From contig NZ_JACHJQ010000003.1 of NCBI RefSeq assembly GCF_014203735.1, forward strand, positions 977,326 to 1,041,325: a stretch of 64,000 bases of DNA, in the 5' to 3' direction. Below the pieces are notes generated by a model. It was not told where the DNA came from. It saw only the letters and a list, made by a program, of their open reading frames with translations, and ran no database searches. The translations under genes and the position numbers were made by a program. Positions 1-9,615 of this stretch are shown here, in pieces. Position 1 is the first letter of the stretch. Each line of letters opens with the position of its first letter. The DNA is from Actinophytocola algeriensis (GTDB taxonomy: Bacteria > Actinomycetota > Actinomycetes > Mycobacteriales > Pseudonocardiaceae).

Positions 1-73
1 TCAAGAACCCCATGCGAGACATGCTGAACCTTCCAGTAACTGGAGAGTCAATCCTCGCCGGTACCGTGGCGTC

Positions 74-553
74 ATGCACTTCACCCGGGCCCGCGATCTC
101 GTCACAGCCGGGCTCGTCGCCGCCGCGGTGGTCTACCTGCTGGTGCGTGTCCTCTATGGACAGCTGCCGCCGCTGCCGACGTTCGCCGGTGTGACGCTGC
201 TCGTGCTCGCCATCGTGGAGACCGTGCTCGCGTTCTCCCTCCGCTCCCGCATCCGCAACCCTCGGCAGGGGCGGCCGGTGCACGCGCTCACCGCGGCGCG
301 GGCCGTCGCGCTGGCGAAGGCCTCGTCACTGCTCGGCGCGATCATGGCCGGGGCGTGGCTCGGTGTGCTCGGTTACGTGTTGCCGAGGCGTGCGGAGATC
401 ACGGCCGCGGCCGACGATCTGCCCAGCGCGGTGGTCGGTGTGATCTGTTCCGCACTCCTGACCGCCGCCGCTTTGTGGCTCGAATGGTGCTGCCGCACAC
501 CGCGTGACCAGGACAATCAGCCGCCTGAACGGCATTCCGGGTCGGCCGGCTGA
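74..553 (+). CDS. DUF3180 family membrane protein
   Basis: This is a 159-residue integral membrane protein of unknown function. Four hydrophobic segments are visible at about residues 10-28, 38-55, 85-105 and 117-137, with a charged, Pro-rich tail. The N-terminal pattern HFTRARDLVTAGL and the membrane layout fit the DUF3180 family, which sits just after folK in actinobacterial folate operons (Rv3605c in M. tuberculosis). The next genes here match the downstream Rv3604c-Rv3596c order, so the folate genes probably lie just left of the window. The ATG at 74 gives the family-typical start. Membership is recognised from synteny and hydropathy; the function is unknown. Confidence 0.8.
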   Translation: MHFTRARDLVTAGLVAAAVVYLLVRVLYGQLPPLPTFAGVTLLVLAIVETVLAFSLRSRIRNPRQGRPVHALTAARAVALAKASSLLGAIMAGAWLGVLGYVLPRRAEITAAADDLPSAVVGVICSALLTAAALWLEWCCRTPRDQDNQPPERHSGSAG

Positions 554-601
554 CATCCTTTGCGAATCGTAATGGTCTCGTCCTTATAACGGACCGGTAC
601 G

Positions 602-2128
602 GTGTGTGCCATGAACGCCCGCCGAGACTCCTCCGATGAGCCTGAGGCCGGCTCGTCCGGCGGGCGTGTGCTACTCGCGGGCGCCGTGCTCTTCGCGCTC
701 GCGGCCACCGGCCTGCTGGTGCTGACCGACGAGGAGAAATGGCTCCGCCTCGGCATTGTCGCCGCGCTGTGGGCCGCGCTCGGCGGTGCGTTCGTCGCCG
801 CGAGGTACCGCAAGCAGGTGGCCGACCAGCGCGAGGCCGCGGCAGAGCGGCAGAAGATCTACGAGCTCGAGCTCGAGCGTGAGGTCGCGGCCCGCCGCGA
901 GTACGAGCTGGAGGTCGCCGCCGAGGCGAAGCGCCAGGCGGAGGAGGAGGCCCGCGACGACATCGCGGTGCTGCGCGACGAGCTGCAGAAGATGCGGCAG
1001 ACGCTGGAAAGCCTGCTGGGCGGTGAGTTCCTGGTCGAGCGGTACGCGCTGCGCGCCGAGTCGACCCGCATGCGCTCCCTCGGTGACGACCGCGCGATCG
1101 CGGTGCCCGGCGACATCAAGCGCCTGACCGCGGCCCGGTCCGAGCAGCCCGACATCGTCGTCCCGCCGGTCGTGCGCGAGGCCGAGACCGAGATGATCGA
1201 GCGGATCCGCGAGGTGCACCAGAAGCCGCGCCGCGAGCCCCACCGCGAGCAGCCGCCGCACCGCCCGGAACCGAAGGTCGCCGAGTCCCGCCCATCGTCG
1301 GGGGCCCGCCGCCCCGAGCGCCCGGCCCGGCCCGATCGGCCGACGCCGGAACCGGTGCAGCCCGCGAAGCGCGCCGAGCCCGTGAAACCGGCGAAGCGCG
1401 CCGAGCCCGCGCCGCCCGCGAAGCGACCCGAGCCGGCGCAGCCCGCGGCCGCGGCACGGCAACAGGAGCAGCCGACGCGGTACGTGGAGCACCCGGCCGA
1501 GGTGTCCGACCGCTGGTTCATCCCGGAAGGCCTCGCCGATTCCGGCGCCATGCCGACCGCGGCGCCCTCGGCGCGCCGCCAGGAACAGCAGCGCCGTGCC
1601 GAGCAGCCGCGCAGGCCCGAGCCGAAGCGTCCGGCCGACCCACCGCCGCGCCGGGCCACTCCCGGCTGGGACGACGGTGAGCCGGAGTGGGGCCCGTCGT
1701 GGGAGACGCGCCGTGAGGAGTCACCGAACGGCGCGCCGTTCGGCATGACGGCCGAGCAGACCAGTTGGCTCGCGCAGTACAACCAGCCGCAGTCGCCGGG
1801 CGAGCCGACGTACTCGAGCCGCGCGTACGTCCCGCCGGTGCGGCCGGAGCCGTCGGAGAGCACGCCGGAGCAGGTGCTGACCGACCGGCCGAGCAGGCGC
1901 AGTGCCGAGTACCGGTCGGAGGAGCCGCCGGCGGGTCGGCGGCACCGGGCCGAGGAGTCGGGCGGTGGGCGCAGGCGCCGGGCCGAGGGGCAGCCGTCGT
2001 GGCAGGAGACCGTGGGCCAGCAGGAGGAACCGACCGGTTCGCACGCCGCGGGCCGCTCGGTGAGCGAGCTGCTCGCCAACCACGGCCTCGACTCGAGCCC
2101 CCGCCGCAGACGCCGCCGCGAGGACTGA
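602..2128 (+). CDS. Membrane-anchored Ala/Arg/Pro-rich protein (Rv3604c-like, DUF6779 type)
   Basis: The 508-residue product has two close N-terminal membrane helices (about residues 23-41 and 50-68). A long charged coiled-coil stretch follows (about 70-140), and then about 360 residues of low-complexity Pro/Arg/Glu-rich sequence. Within the latter, AKRAEP-type units repeat in tandem at about residues 255-285. The layout and position match Rv3604c, a conserved membrane protein rich in Ala, Arg and Pro. No catalytic motif is visible; a cytoplasmic scaffold role is only a guess. The start is GTG at 602; an in-frame ATG at 611 is an alternative. The disordered tail ends in a cluster of arginines. 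Confidence 0.75.
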   Translation: MCAMNARRDSSDEPEAGSSGGRVLLAGAVLFALAATGLLVLTDEEKWLRLGIVAALWAALGGAFVAARYRKQVADQREAAAERQKIYELELEREVAARREYELEVAAEAKRQAEEEARDDIAVLRDELQKMRQTLESLLGGEFLVERYALRAESTRMRSLGDDRAIAVPGDIKRLTAARSEQPDIVVPPVVREAETEMIERIREVHQKPRREPHREQPPHRPEPKVAESRPSSGARRPERPARPDRPTPEPVQPAKRAEPVKPAKRAEPAPPAKRPEPAQPAAAARQQEQPTRYVEHPAEVSDRWFIPEGLADSGAMPTAAPSARRQEQQRRAEQPRRPEPKRPADPPPRRATPGWDDGEPEWGPSWETRREESPNGAPFGMTAEQTSWLAQYNQPQSPGEPTYSSRAYVPPVRPEPSESTPEQVLTDRPSRRSAEYRSEEPPAGRRHRAEESGGGRRRRAEGQPSWQETVGQQEEPTGSHAAGRSVSELLANHGLDSSPRRRRRRED

Positions 2129-2389
2129 CCACTGGCCGACCGCTCCCACCCGCCGACGCCCGTGGCGCCTGCGCGTGCCGCGCGGGTTCGCCGAGCACCC
2201 GGCGCCAGCGGAGAGCGAGCGCGCCTCCTCGCGAGGCAGGTCCCCAACCGATGACGGAACAACGGAACGTGCCGCCGGAAACGCCCCTGGCCCGGGCGAA
2301 CCCGAAGCGCGAGCACCCCACGCTGACCAGCGAAAACTCCTCGCGCGCGCCCGGTACCCAACCCCCACCCGTTCCCGGGGGCGTCCCGC

Positions 2390-2468
2390 CTTGCCAGCTT
2401 ACCGGTAGGTACCGACGGGGAGGGTGATGTTGATCTTGCCTGTGGATAACCGGGTGGGCTGTGGACAA
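2390..2468. repeat. Partial copy of the paired DnaA-box intergenic element
   Basis: The gap 2129-2502 (374 bp) has no convincing gene. It holds two DnaA-box-like 9-mers on the minus strand, TGTGGATAA at 2441-2449 and TGTGGACAA at 2460-2468, exactly 19 bp apart. About 25 bp before them is a degenerate arm (CTTACCGGTAGGTACCGAC, 2399-2417) that resembles the arms of the complete copies. No right arm is present; the PrsW gene starts 34 bp later. Confidence 0.7.
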
Positions 2469-2502
2469 CCTGCACGAAGTGGTCAGGCTTTAGGGTGACC
2501 CC

Positions 2503-3657
2503 GTGCACCCTGCCCGGCCGCCGCATCGGCACACACCGCGTCGGCGAACCGTCCTTCTGCCGGTCACCGGGCTGGTCGTGCTCGCCGCCTGCGGGCTCAC
2601 GCTCCTCGCGCTATCCACGGCCCGCGTCGGCCTCGTCGCGGAACTGGTCGGGATCGTCGCCGCGCTCGTGCCCGTCGGGTCGATCGTGGCCGCCCTGCTC
2701 TGGATCGACCGCTGGGAGCCCGAACCCGCGCGCATGCTCTGGCTCGCGTTCGGGTGGGGCGCCAGCGTCGCCGCGATCACGGCACTGCTCGTCAACAACA
2801 CCGCCGCCGCGGTCGGGGACGCGCTTCTCGGGCACGGCAGCGGCGACAAGGTCAGCGCCATCGTCTCCGCGCCGCTCTTCGAGGAAGGCCTCAAAGGCGT
2901 CTTCGTCCTCGGGATCATGTACTTCCTGCGCGACGAGTTCGACGGGGTCATCGACGGCGTCGTCTACGCGGGCTTCGTCGCCGCCGGGTTCGCCTTCACC
3001 GAGAACATCTACTACTTCGGCCGCGCCTTCGCCGACCACGGGTTCGGCGACCCCGGCACCGGCGGCGTCGTCACCGCGTTCATCCTGCGCGGGGTCCTGT
3101 CGCCGTTCACCCACCCGCTCTTCACCGCCATGATCGGGATCGGCATCGGCATCGCCGTGCGCACCTCGAGCCGCTGGCTGCGCGTCGTGGCGCCGCTGGC
3201 CGGTTACCTCGTCGCGGTCCTGCTGCACGCGCTCTGGAACGCCGCCGCCACGCTCGGCACCCCGCAGACCTTCCTCAACGTGTACTTCCTCGTCATGGTG
3301 CCGATCTTCATCTCGGGCGTCTTCCTCGTCAGCTGGCACCGCCGCCGCGAGCAGCGGATCGTCGCCAGGGCGCTGCCCGCGATGGTGGACCGCGGCTGGG
3401 TCGACCCGGCCAACGTGAAGCGGCTCGTCACGCTCACCGCCCGCCGCAACTGGCGGGTCCGGGCCGGGCGCAAGCAGGGCAGAACCGCCTCCCGCGCGGT
3501 CGGCGCCTACCAGGCCGCGGTCACCGAGCTGGCGTTCCTGTGGCACGCCGTCCACCTCGGGCTCGCGGGCCACGACGCCCCAGAGCGTGAGGCGCGCCTC
3601 GTCACGGTGCTGCACGCCGCCAAGGCCGACCTGCCCGCCAGAACCCCGTCGCGGTGA
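2503..3657 (+). CDS. PrsW family intramembrane metalloprotease
   Basis: This 384-residue polytopic membrane protein belongs to the PrsW (CAAX-protease-like) family. Members cleave substrates, such as anti-sigma factors, within the membrane. Family motifs are clear: FEEGLKG (EExxK) at about residues 126-132, then DGVIDGVVYAGFVAAGFAF followed by ENIYYF, and a conserved H near LLHALWN. About eight hydrophobic segments are visible, and the C-terminal 100 residues are basic and cytoplasmic. The start is GTG at 2503. The gene follows a paired DnaA-box element and precedes the DUF2520/pantothenate cluster. The substrate is unknown; there is no neighbouring anti-sigma gene. Confidence 0.88.
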   Translation: MHPARPPHRHTPRRRTVLLPVTGLVVLAACGLTLLALSTARVGLVAELVGIVAALVPVGSIVAALLWIDRWEPEPARMLWLAFGWGASVAAITALLVNNTAAAVGDALLGHGSGDKVSAIVSAPLFEEGLKGVFVLGIMYFLRDEFDGVIDGVVYAGFVAAGFAFTENIYYFGRAFADHGFGDPGTGGVVTAFILRGVLSPFTHPLFTAMIGIGIGIAVRTSSRWLRVVAPLAGYLVAVLLHALWNAAATLGTPQTFLNVYFLVMVPIFISGVFLVSWHRRREQRIVARALPAMVDRGWVDPANVKRLVTLTARRNWRVRAGRKQGRTASRAVGAYQAAVTELAFLWHAVHLGLAGHDAPEREARLVTVLHAAKADLPARTPSR

Positions 3658-3694
3658 AGTTACGCTTCCGTCGGGAGATGTTCAGGGAGGCGGT

Positions 3695-4597
3695 ATGAAC
3701 CGGCCCGCGCGCCTTGCCGTCGGGGTGGTCTCCACCGGACGCGTCGGGGCGGTGCTCGGTGCGGCCCTCGCACGCGCCGGTCACTCGGTCGTCGCCGCCT
3801 CCGGGGTCTCCCGCGAATCCGTCCAGCGCGCAGAGGACCTGCTGCCCGGCGTCCCGCTGCTCGCCCCCGACGACGTCGTCCGCGCCGCTGACCTGGTGCT
3901 CCTCGCCCTGCCCGACGACGCGCTGCCCGGCATGGTCCGCGGGCTCGCCGCCGCCGACGCGCTGCGGCCGGGCCAGATCGTCGTCCACACCTGCGGCGCG
4001 CACGGCGTCGACGTCCTCGCCCCCGCGCAGGAACACGGCGCACTGCCGCTCGCGTTGCACCCGGTGATGACGTTCACCGGCCGCGCCGAGGACCTCGAAC
4101 GCCTCGCGACCTGCTGTTTCGGAGTCACCGCCGTCGACTCCGACGAGGCGGCGTGGAGCGTCGGCGAGGCACTCGTGATGGAGATGGGCGCCGAGCCGGT
4201 CCGCATCTCCGACTCGGACCGCCCGCTGTACCACACCGCACTGGCCCACGGCGCGAACCACCTGGTCACGCTGGTCGCGGAGGCCGCCGACCTGCTGCGC
4301 GGCACCGGCGTCGACAACCCAGACCGGATGCTCGGCCCGCTGCTGTCCGCCGCGCTCGACAACGCGCTGCGCCACGGCGACCGCGCGCTCACCGGTCCCG
4401 TCGCCCGCGGTGACGCGGGCACCGTCCGAGCCCACCTGCGGGTCCTGGCCGAGAACGCCCCCGACATGCTGCCCGCGTACCGCGCGCTCGCCGAGCGGAC
4501 CGCGGAACGCGCAGAGCAGAGCGGGCTCCTGCGCCCGGACCTGGCCCCCGACGTCTTCGCCGCGCTCCGGCCCGGCACTGGAGAGGATCGCCGATGA
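3695..4597 (+). CDS. Rossmann-like and DUF2520 domain protein (Rv3603c-like)
   Basis: The 300-residue protein has an N-terminal NAD(P)-type Rossmann fold (GVVSTGRVGAVLGAALARAG, about residues 10-29) and a C-terminal all-helical DUF2520 domain, as in 6-phosphogluconate dehydrogenase/ketopantoate reductase-like proteins. It always neighbours panC-panD in actinobacteria. A role in pantothenate synthesis, possibly as ketopantoate reductase, has been suggested for the family but cannot be shown from sequence. The start is ATG at 3695, with AGGGAGGCGG just upstream; an upstream in-frame extension runs into the PrsW gene and lacks family features. It overlaps panC by 4 bp (ATGA), indicating translational coupling. 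Confidence 0.85.
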   Translation: MNRPARLAVGVVSTGRVGAVLGAALARAGHSVVAASGVSRESVQRAEDLLPGVPLLAPDDVVRAADLVLLALPDDALPGMVRGLAAADALRPGQIVVHTCGAHGVDVLAPAQEHGALPLALHPVMTFTGRAEDLERLATCCFGVTAVDSDEAAWSVGEALVMEMGAEPVRISDSDRPLYHTALAHGANHLVTLVAEAADLLRGTGVDNPDRMLGPLLSAALDNALRHGDRALTGPVARGDAGTVRAHLRVLAENAPDMLPAYRALAERTAERAEQSGLLRPDLAPDVFAALRPGTGEDRR

Positions 4598-5469
4598 CGC
4601 CGAGGTTCACCCCCGGCCAGCTCCACGTCCACAGTGGACTCGACGACATGGTGGCGACCGCGCGCGCGTTGCGTGCCGTCGGCCGCAAGATCGCGCTGGT
4701 GCCGACCATGGGCGCGCTGCACGACGGGCACCGGCAGCTCATGCGCACCGCGCGCAGGCTGCCGGGCACCGTGCTCGCCGCGTCGATCTTCGTCAACCCG
4801 CTGCAGTTCGGGCCCGACGAGGACTACGACCGCTACCCCCGCCCACTCGAGGCCGACCTGAAGATCTGCGGGGAAGAACGCGTCGAGCTGGCGTTCACGC
4901 CGTCCCGCGAGCAGATGTACCCGGGCGGCCCGGAGATCATGGTCGACCCCGGTCCGCTCGGCGGTGAGCTGGAGGGCGCGTCCCGGCCAGGTCACTTCGC
5001 CGGTGTGCTGACTGTGGTGACCAAGCTGTTCACGATCATCCAGCCGCACTACGCGGTGTTCGGGGAGAAGGACTACCAGCAGCTGACGCTCGTCAGGAAG
5101 CTGGTCCGCGACCTCAACCTCGACGTGAAGGTCATCGGCGTGCCGATCGTGCGGGACCCCGACGGGCTCGCCCGCTCCTCCCGCAACGCCTACCTGTCCG
5201 ACGAGCAGCGCACGGCCGCGATCACGCTGTCGGCCGCGCTCGTCGCGGGTGCCCGGGTCAGCGCGGGCGGCGCGGCGGTCGTGCTGGAGTCCGCGCGCGC
5301 GGTGCTCGACAAGGAGCCGTCCGTGGCGGTCGACTACCTGGAGCTGCGTGGCGCCGACCTCGGTCCGGCGCCGGAGCACGGGGAGGCCCGGCTGCTGGTG
5401 GCGGCGCGGGTCGGCTCGACGCGGCTCATCGACAACAGCCAGGTGTTCCTTGGTCAGGGGGAGGACTGA
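4594..5469 (+). CDS. panC: Pantothenate synthetase
   Basis: PanC condenses pantoate and beta-alanine, using ATP, to make pantothenate in the cytosol. At 291 residues it has the usual length. The nucleotidyltransferase motif [10 protein letters not shown] (HIGH-like) is at about residues 34-43. [29 protein letters not shown] and the ATP-loop region SSRNAYLS follow in order. The start overlaps the DUF2520 gene by 4 bp, and panD follows 1 bp after the stop, so the three are co-transcribed and probably translationally coupled. Confidence 0.97.
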   Translation: MTPRFTPGQLHVHSGLDDMVATARALRAVGRKIALVPTMGALHDGHRQLMRTARRLPGTVLAASIFVNPLQFGPDEDYDRYPRPLEADLKICGEERVELAFTPSREQMYPGGPEIMVDPGPLGGELEGASRPGHFAGVLTVVTKLFTIIQPHYAVFGEKDYQQLTLVRKLVRDLNLDVKVIGVPIVRDPDGLARSSRNAYLSDEQRTAAITLSAALVAGARVSAGGAAVVLESARAVLDKEPSVAVDYLELRGADLGPAPEHGEARLLVAARVGSTRLIDNSQVFLGQGED

Positions 5470-5470
5470 C

Positions 5471-5932
5471 ATGTTCCGCACGATGCTGAAGTCCAAGATT
5501 CACCGGGCGACCGTGACGCAGGCCGACCTGCACTACGTGGGCTCGGTGACCGTCGACCAGGACCTCATGGAAGCCGCCGACCTGCTGGCCGGCGAGCAGG
5601 TGACGATCGTCGACGTCACCAACGGCGCCCGCCTCGAGACGTACGTGATCACCGGCGAGCGGGGCAGCGGTGTCATCGGCATCAACGGCGCGGCCGCGCA
5701 CCTCGTGCACCCCGGCGACGTCGTGATCCTGATCGCCTACGGCCTGATGGACAACGCGGAGGCCGCCGCCCACCGCCCGCGCGTGGTGTTCGTCGACGAG
5801 ACCAACGCGATCGTCGACAAGGGATCGGTGCCAGGGCACGTGCCGGACGGGCACGGCCTGGTCAGCGGTGCCGTGCCGGCGGAGACGGCCGAGGCGGCGA
5901 TGCTCGACGCGCTGCTCCAGTCGGAGAGCTGA
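5471..5932 (+). CDS. panD: Aspartate 1-decarboxylase proenzyme
   Basis: PanD makes beta-alanine from aspartate for pantothenate synthesis. The proenzyme cleaves itself at Gly-Ser to generate an N-terminal pyruvoyl group; the site is visible as HYVGSVT at about residues 21-27 (cleavage before Ser25). [20 protein letters not shown] and the conserved [12 protein letters not shown] segment are typical. The product is 153 residues; the last 20 or so (after DKGSVPGH) are an actinobacterial-style tail beyond the core of about 127. ATG 5471 lies 1 bp after the panC stop; upstream in-frame codons belong to panC territory. Confidence 0.96.
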   Translation: MFRTMLKSKIHRATVTQADLHYVGSVTVDQDLMEAADLLAGEQVTIVDVTNGARLETYVITGERGSGVIGINGAAAHLVHPGDVVILIAYGLMDNAEAAAHRPRVVFVDETNAIVDKGSVPGHVPDGHGLVSGAVPAETAEAAMLDALLQSES

Positions 5933-5936
5933 CCCG

Positions 5937-6713
5937 GTGCTGCTCGCGATCGACGTCGGCAACACCAACATCGCGCTGGGCCTGTACGCGGGCACGGAAC
6001 TGGTCCGCGACTGGCGGATGCGCACCGACCCGCAGATGACCGCCGACGAGCTGGCGTTGATCATGCACGGCCTGCTCGGCGAGCACGCGTCAGGGGTCAC
6101 CGGCGTCTCGGCGCTGTCGACCGTGCCCGCCGTGCTGCGTGAGCTGCGGGTCATGCTCGGCCGCTACTACCGCGCGGTGCCGCGCGTGATCGTCGAACCG
6201 GGCGTGAAGACCGGCGTGCCGCTGCTCGTCGACAACCCGAAGGAGGTCGGCGCCGACCGCGTGATCAACACCCTCGCCGCCCACCACCTGCACGAGACGA
6301 CGTGCGTGGTCGTCGACTTCGGCACGTCCACCAACATCGACGTGATCTCCGCGCGCGGCGAGTTCCTCGGCGGCGTGTTCGCGCCCGGCATCGAGATCTC
6401 CGTGGACGCGCTCGCGTCCAGGGCCGCCGCGCTGCGCAAGGTGGAGCTGGTCCGCCCGAAGTCGGTGATCGGCAAGAACACCGTGGAATGCCTGCAGTCC
6501 GGCATCATGTACGGCTTCACCGCCCAGGTCGACGGCCTGGTGCGCCGCATCGTCGACGAGCTCCACCGCACCGCCCACCCCGGCGAGGTCACGGTCATGG
6601 CGACCGGTGGCCTCGCTCCGCTGGTGGTCGACGAGTCCGAGACGATCACCGACCACCGCCCCGACCTGACGCTGCTCGGGCTGCGCCTGGTCTTCGAACG
6701 GAACACGAGGTGA
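5937..6713 (+). CDS. coaX: Type III pantothenate kinase
   Basis: CoaX phosphorylates pantothenate, the first step of CoA synthesis. The start is GTG at 5937, 4 bp after panD, and the 258-residue product begins VLLAIDVGNTNIALGLY, the family's N-terminal phosphate-binding motif. Further motifs are GADRVINTLAA (about residues 104-114), VVDFGTSTNIDVI (about 123-135) and the GG(V)FAPGIEIS segment, all typical of the ASKHA-fold type III kinase, which needs a monovalent cation. The gene completes a pantothenate-to-CoA cluster and overlaps the acetyltransferase gene by 4 bp (GTGA). Confidence 0.96.
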   Translation: MLLAIDVGNTNIALGLYAGTELVRDWRMRTDPQMTADELALIMHGLLGEHASGVTGVSALSTVPAVLRELRVMLGRYYRAVPRVIVEPGVKTGVPLLVDNPKEVGADRVINTLAAHHLHETTCVVVDFGTSTNIDVISARGEFLGGVFAPGIEISVDALASRAAALRKVELVRPKSVIGKNTVECLQSGIMYGFTAQVDGLVRRIVDELHRTAHPGEVTVMATGGLAPLVVDESETITDHRPDLTLLGLRLVFERNTR

Positions 6714-7198
6714 CCGTGGACATCCGTCCGGCCGGCGACGCCGACGACGCAGTGCTGCTGGAGATCGACTTCGCGACGTGGACGCAGGCCGTGTCCCCGG
6801 CACCGGCGCCGACCAGGGAGGACCGCACGTCGTTCTTCGACGACCGCACCGACCGCGAGAACTACCTGGTCGCCGAGGCCGACGGCCGGGTCCTGGGGTA
6901 CGTGCTGGTGCACCAGAACATCCCGCTGCCGTCACACCAGCACGTGCTCGGCATCAACGGGCTGGCGGTCGACCCGTCCGCGCAGGGCCGAGGGGTCGGC
7001 CGGGCGCTGGTCGAGGCGGCGGTGGCGGAGGCGGCCCGGCGTGGCGCGTCGAAGGTGGCGCTGCGGGTGCTGGGCGAGAACCCGGGCGCGCGGCGGCTGT
7101 ACGAGCGCTGCGGGTTCGTCGTCGAGGGCGTGCTGCGCGGCGAGTTCGTGATGGACGGGAAGCTCGTCGACGACGTGCTCATGGCGCGATACCTCTGA
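6710..7198 (+). CDS. GNAT family N-acetyltransferase
   Basis: The 162-residue protein has a single GNAT fold. Motif A, the acetyl-CoA pyrophosphate loop, is VDPSAQGRGVGRALVEAAV (about residues 85-103), followed by NPGARRLYERCGFVVEG (motif B). The substrate cannot be deduced. GTG 6710 overlaps the coaX stop by 4 bp; a second GTG at 6716 is possible. It sits where Rv3599c sits in M. tuberculosis, but whether it is the orthologue is uncertain. It converges on the methyltransferase gene with a 16-bp gap and no obvious terminator. Confidence 0.88.
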   Translation: MTVDIRPAGDADDAVLLEIDFATWTQAVSPAPAPTREDRTSFFDDRTDRENYLVAEADGRVLGYVLVHQNIPLPSHQHVLGINGLAVDPSAQGRGVGRALVEAAVAEAARRGASKVALRVLGENPGARRLYERCGFVVEGVLRGEFVMDGKLVDDVLMARYL

Positions 7199-7214
7199 CC
7201 CCGGCGGCCGAGCC

Positions 7215-7940
7215 TCAGACCCGCCTCGCGCGTACCACCTTCGTCACCAGCGGTGCGTCGAACTCACCACTCGCCGTCTCGGGCCGCGATGACAGGTACG
7301 CCCGGATCCGCCCCAGCACCGCGTCCCGCTCGGCAACCGGGATCACGATCATCCGCGAGTGCGTGCTCAGCGTCTCCGCCAGCGAGTCGCTCGTCCGCCG
7401 CTGCACGTGCGGGAACATCGCCACCTCGGGCTCGCTGAACAACGCGTGCGTCGGCATCGAGGTCCGCTCCGGCGCGGAGATCCCCGCCGTCGTCCCCGCC
7501 AACGCCATCAGCCCGGCCATCCACTCGACGCTCGTGTCCTCCGCGTTCCACAGCAGCCCGACCGCTCCGCCCGGCCGCAGCACCCGCCCGATCTCGTCCA
7601 GCGCCGCGGCCTGGTCGAACCAGTGGAACGCCTGCCCGACGAGCACCGCGTCGACGGAACCCGAGGCCAGCGGGATCTCCTCCGCCGCGCCAGGAAGCGC
7701 CGCCACCTGCGGAAACCGGCGCGACAGCTCGGCGCGCATCGCGTCGTCCGGCTCCACCGCGGTCACGGACAGGCCCAACGCCAATAGCCCTGACGTGAGC
7801 TTCCCGGTACCCGCCGCGAGGTCCAGCACCGGACCGGTCACGCCGCCGAGTGCCCAGCGGATGCCGTCCGCCGGGTAGTCCGGCCGGTGCTCGGCGTAGT
7901 CGCCCGCGAGTGATCCGAAGGAACGCGCCCGGTCCGCCAT
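7215..7940 (-). CDS. Class I SAM-dependent methyltransferase
   Basis: This 241-residue protein has a methyltransferase-11/25 type fold: motif [13 protein letters not shown] (about residues 38-49), the acidic loop [13 protein letters not shown], and the post-motif [13 protein letters not shown]. The substrate is unknown; small-molecule methyltransferases of this class are common in actinomycetes. ATG at 7940 is chosen; an in-frame TTG at 7949 is less likely. Its start lies 45 bp from the divergent lysS start, so the two share a promoter region. It is not part of the conserved lysS-lsr2-clpC order and appears to be a lineage-specific insertion. Confidence 0.85.
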   Translation of the reverse strand: MADRARSFGSLAGDYAEHRPDYPADGIRWALGGVTGPVLDLAAGTGKLTSGLLALGLSVTAVEPDDAMRAELSRRFPQVAALPGAAEEIPLASGSVDAVLVGQAFHWFDQAAALDEIGRVLRPGGAVGLLWNAEDTSVEWMAGLMALAGTTAGISAPERTSMPTHALFSEPEVAMFPHVQRRTSDSLAETLSTHSRMIVIPVAERDAVLGRIRAYLSSRPETASGEFDAPLVTKVVRARRV

Positions 7941-7985
7941 GGCACCCAAACTAACCGGTTAACACACGCATTACTCTGTTCTACC

Positions 7986-9488
7986 GTGACCGACGAAACG
8001 CAGGTACCGCAGTCCGACGACCTTCCTGAGCAGCTTCGGGTCCGTCGGGAGAAGCGGGCCCGGCTGCTTGCCGACGGCGTGGATCCATATCCAGTCGAGC
8101 TGCCGCGCACCCACGACCTGCGACAGATTCGTGAGACATATTCGGACCTCGCGCCCGACACCGCGACCGGAGATGTGGTGGGCGTCACTGGCCGGGTCAT
8201 CTTTCTGCGCAATACGGGCAAGCTGTGTTTCGCGACACTGCAAGCGGGTGACGGCACCGAACTGCAGGCGATGCTGAGCCTGAACAAGGTCGGTGCGGAC
8301 GCACTTTCCGACTGGAAGAGCACCGCCGACATCGGTGATCACGTTTTCGTCCGCGGCGAGGTAATCACCTCCCGCCGGGGCGAGCTGTCCGTTCTCGCCG
8401 ACGAGTGGCGAATGGCCGCCAAGTCGCTGCGGCCCCTGCCGGTGGCGCACAAGGACCTGAACGAGGAAACCCGGATTCGGCAGCGGTATGTCGATCTGAT
8501 CCTGCGCCCGCAGGCCCGCGAAACGGTACGCACCCGCGCGGGGGTGGTCCGCGCATTGCGCGACAGTTTCCACGGGCGCGGATTCATCGAGGTCGAGACG
8601 CCGATGCTCCAGACGCAGCACGGCGGTGCCACCGCACGGCCATTCGTCACCCGCTCGAACGCGATGAGCATGGACCTGTACCTGCGCATCGCGCCGGAGC
8701 TGTTCCTGAAGCGCTGCGTGGTCGGCGGTATCGACCGGGTCTTCGAGATCAACCGCAACTTCCGCAACGAGGGCAGCGATTCGACGCATTCCCCCGAGTT
8801 CGCGATGCTCGAGTTCTACGCGGCCTACGAGACCTACGACTCGATGGCCGTGCTGACCCGCGAGCTCATCCAGGAGTCCGCGCAGGCAGCGCTCGGTACG
8901 CAGGTCGTCACGCTCGCGAGCGGCGAGGAGTACGACCTGTCCGGCGAATGGACCAGCCTGTCGATGTACCCGTCGCTGTCCGACGCGCTGGGCTCGGAGG
9001 TCACCCCGGAAACGCCCGCCGAGCTGCTGCACAAGCACGCGGAGCGCCTCGAGCTGGAGGTCGACCCGAAACTCGGCCACGGCAAGATGGTCGAGGAGCT
9101 GTGGGAGCACCTGGTCGGCGACCAGCTGTACGCGCCAACGTTCGTGCGGGATTTCCCGGTCGAGACCTCCCCGCTCACCCGGCAGCACCGCAGTATCGAC
9201 GGTGTCGCCGAAAAATGGGATCTCTACGTCCGGGGATTCGAGCTCGCCACCGGATACTCCGAGCTCGTCGACCCCGTGGTGGAACGCGAGCGCTTGACCG
9301 AACAGGCCGGTCTGCGGGCGGGTGGAGACGACGAGGCGATGCGTCTCGACGAGGACTTCCTGCGTGCGCTGGAGTACGGAATGCCCCCCAGCGGCGGCGT
9401 CGGAATGGGTATCGACCGGTTGCTGATGGCTCTCACCGGTCTCGGCATACGGGAGACGATCCTGTTTCCGCTGGTGCGCCCAGAATGA
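7986..9488 (+). CDS. lysS: Lysine--tRNA ligase, class II
   Basis: LysS charges tRNA-Lys. At 500 residues it has full length: an N-terminal OB-fold anticodon-binding domain (about residues 50-160, [20 protein letters not shown]), then the class II core. Motif 2 is [11 protein letters not shown] followed by HSPEF (about 258-275), and motif 3 is [11 protein letters not shown] near the C-terminus. The GTG start at 7986 has no strong Shine-Dalgarno and may be leaderless. The gene is followed by lsr2 and clpC in the conserved actinobacterial order, although lsr2 has its own upstream inverted repeat. Confidence 0.97.
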   Translation: MTDETQVPQSDDLPEQLRVRREKRARLLADGVDPYPVELPRTHDLRQIRETYSDLAPDTATGDVVGVTGRVIFLRNTGKLCFATLQAGDGTELQAMLSLNKVGADALSDWKSTADIGDHVFVRGEVITSRRGELSVLADEWRMAAKSLRPLPVAHKDLNEETRIRQRYVDLILRPQARETVRTRAGVVRALRDSFHGRGFIEVETPMLQTQHGGATARPFVTRSNAMSMDLYLRIAPELFLKRCVVGGIDRVFEINRNFRNEGSDSTHSPEFAMLEFYAAYETYDSMAVLTRELIQESAQAALGTQVVTLASGEEYDLSGEWTSLSMYPSLSDALGSEVTPETPAELLHKHAERLELEVDPKLGHGKMVEELWEHLVGDQLYAPTFVRDFPVETSPLTRQHRSIDGVAEKWDLYVRGFELATGYSELVDPVVERERLTEQAGLRAGGDDEAMRLDEDFLRALEYGMPPSGGVGMGIDRLLMALTGLGIRETILFPLVRPE

Positions 9489-9507
9489 GCAACTTGCGGC
9501 TCGGGAA

Positions 9508-9548
9508 CCACTAACCTAATCACGGATTTGCGTTAGGCTGGTTAGTGG
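9508..9548. promoter_or_regulatory. Inverted repeat upstream of lsr2
   Basis: A perfect 9-bp inverted repeat, CCACTAACC (9508-9516) and GGTTAGTGG (9540-9548), lies between lysS and lsr2; TTAGGCT precedes the right arm. It could be a weak terminator for lysS, but no T-run follows, or an operator in the lsr2 promoter. The right half loosely resembles an iron box half-site. Confidence 0.45.
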
Positions 9549-9615
9549 GAGTATTTGTTATGTGCTCACGCACGTTCGCTTGGTCCCCCGTGTCGCAAAC
9601 CTGAGGAGGGCGCAC

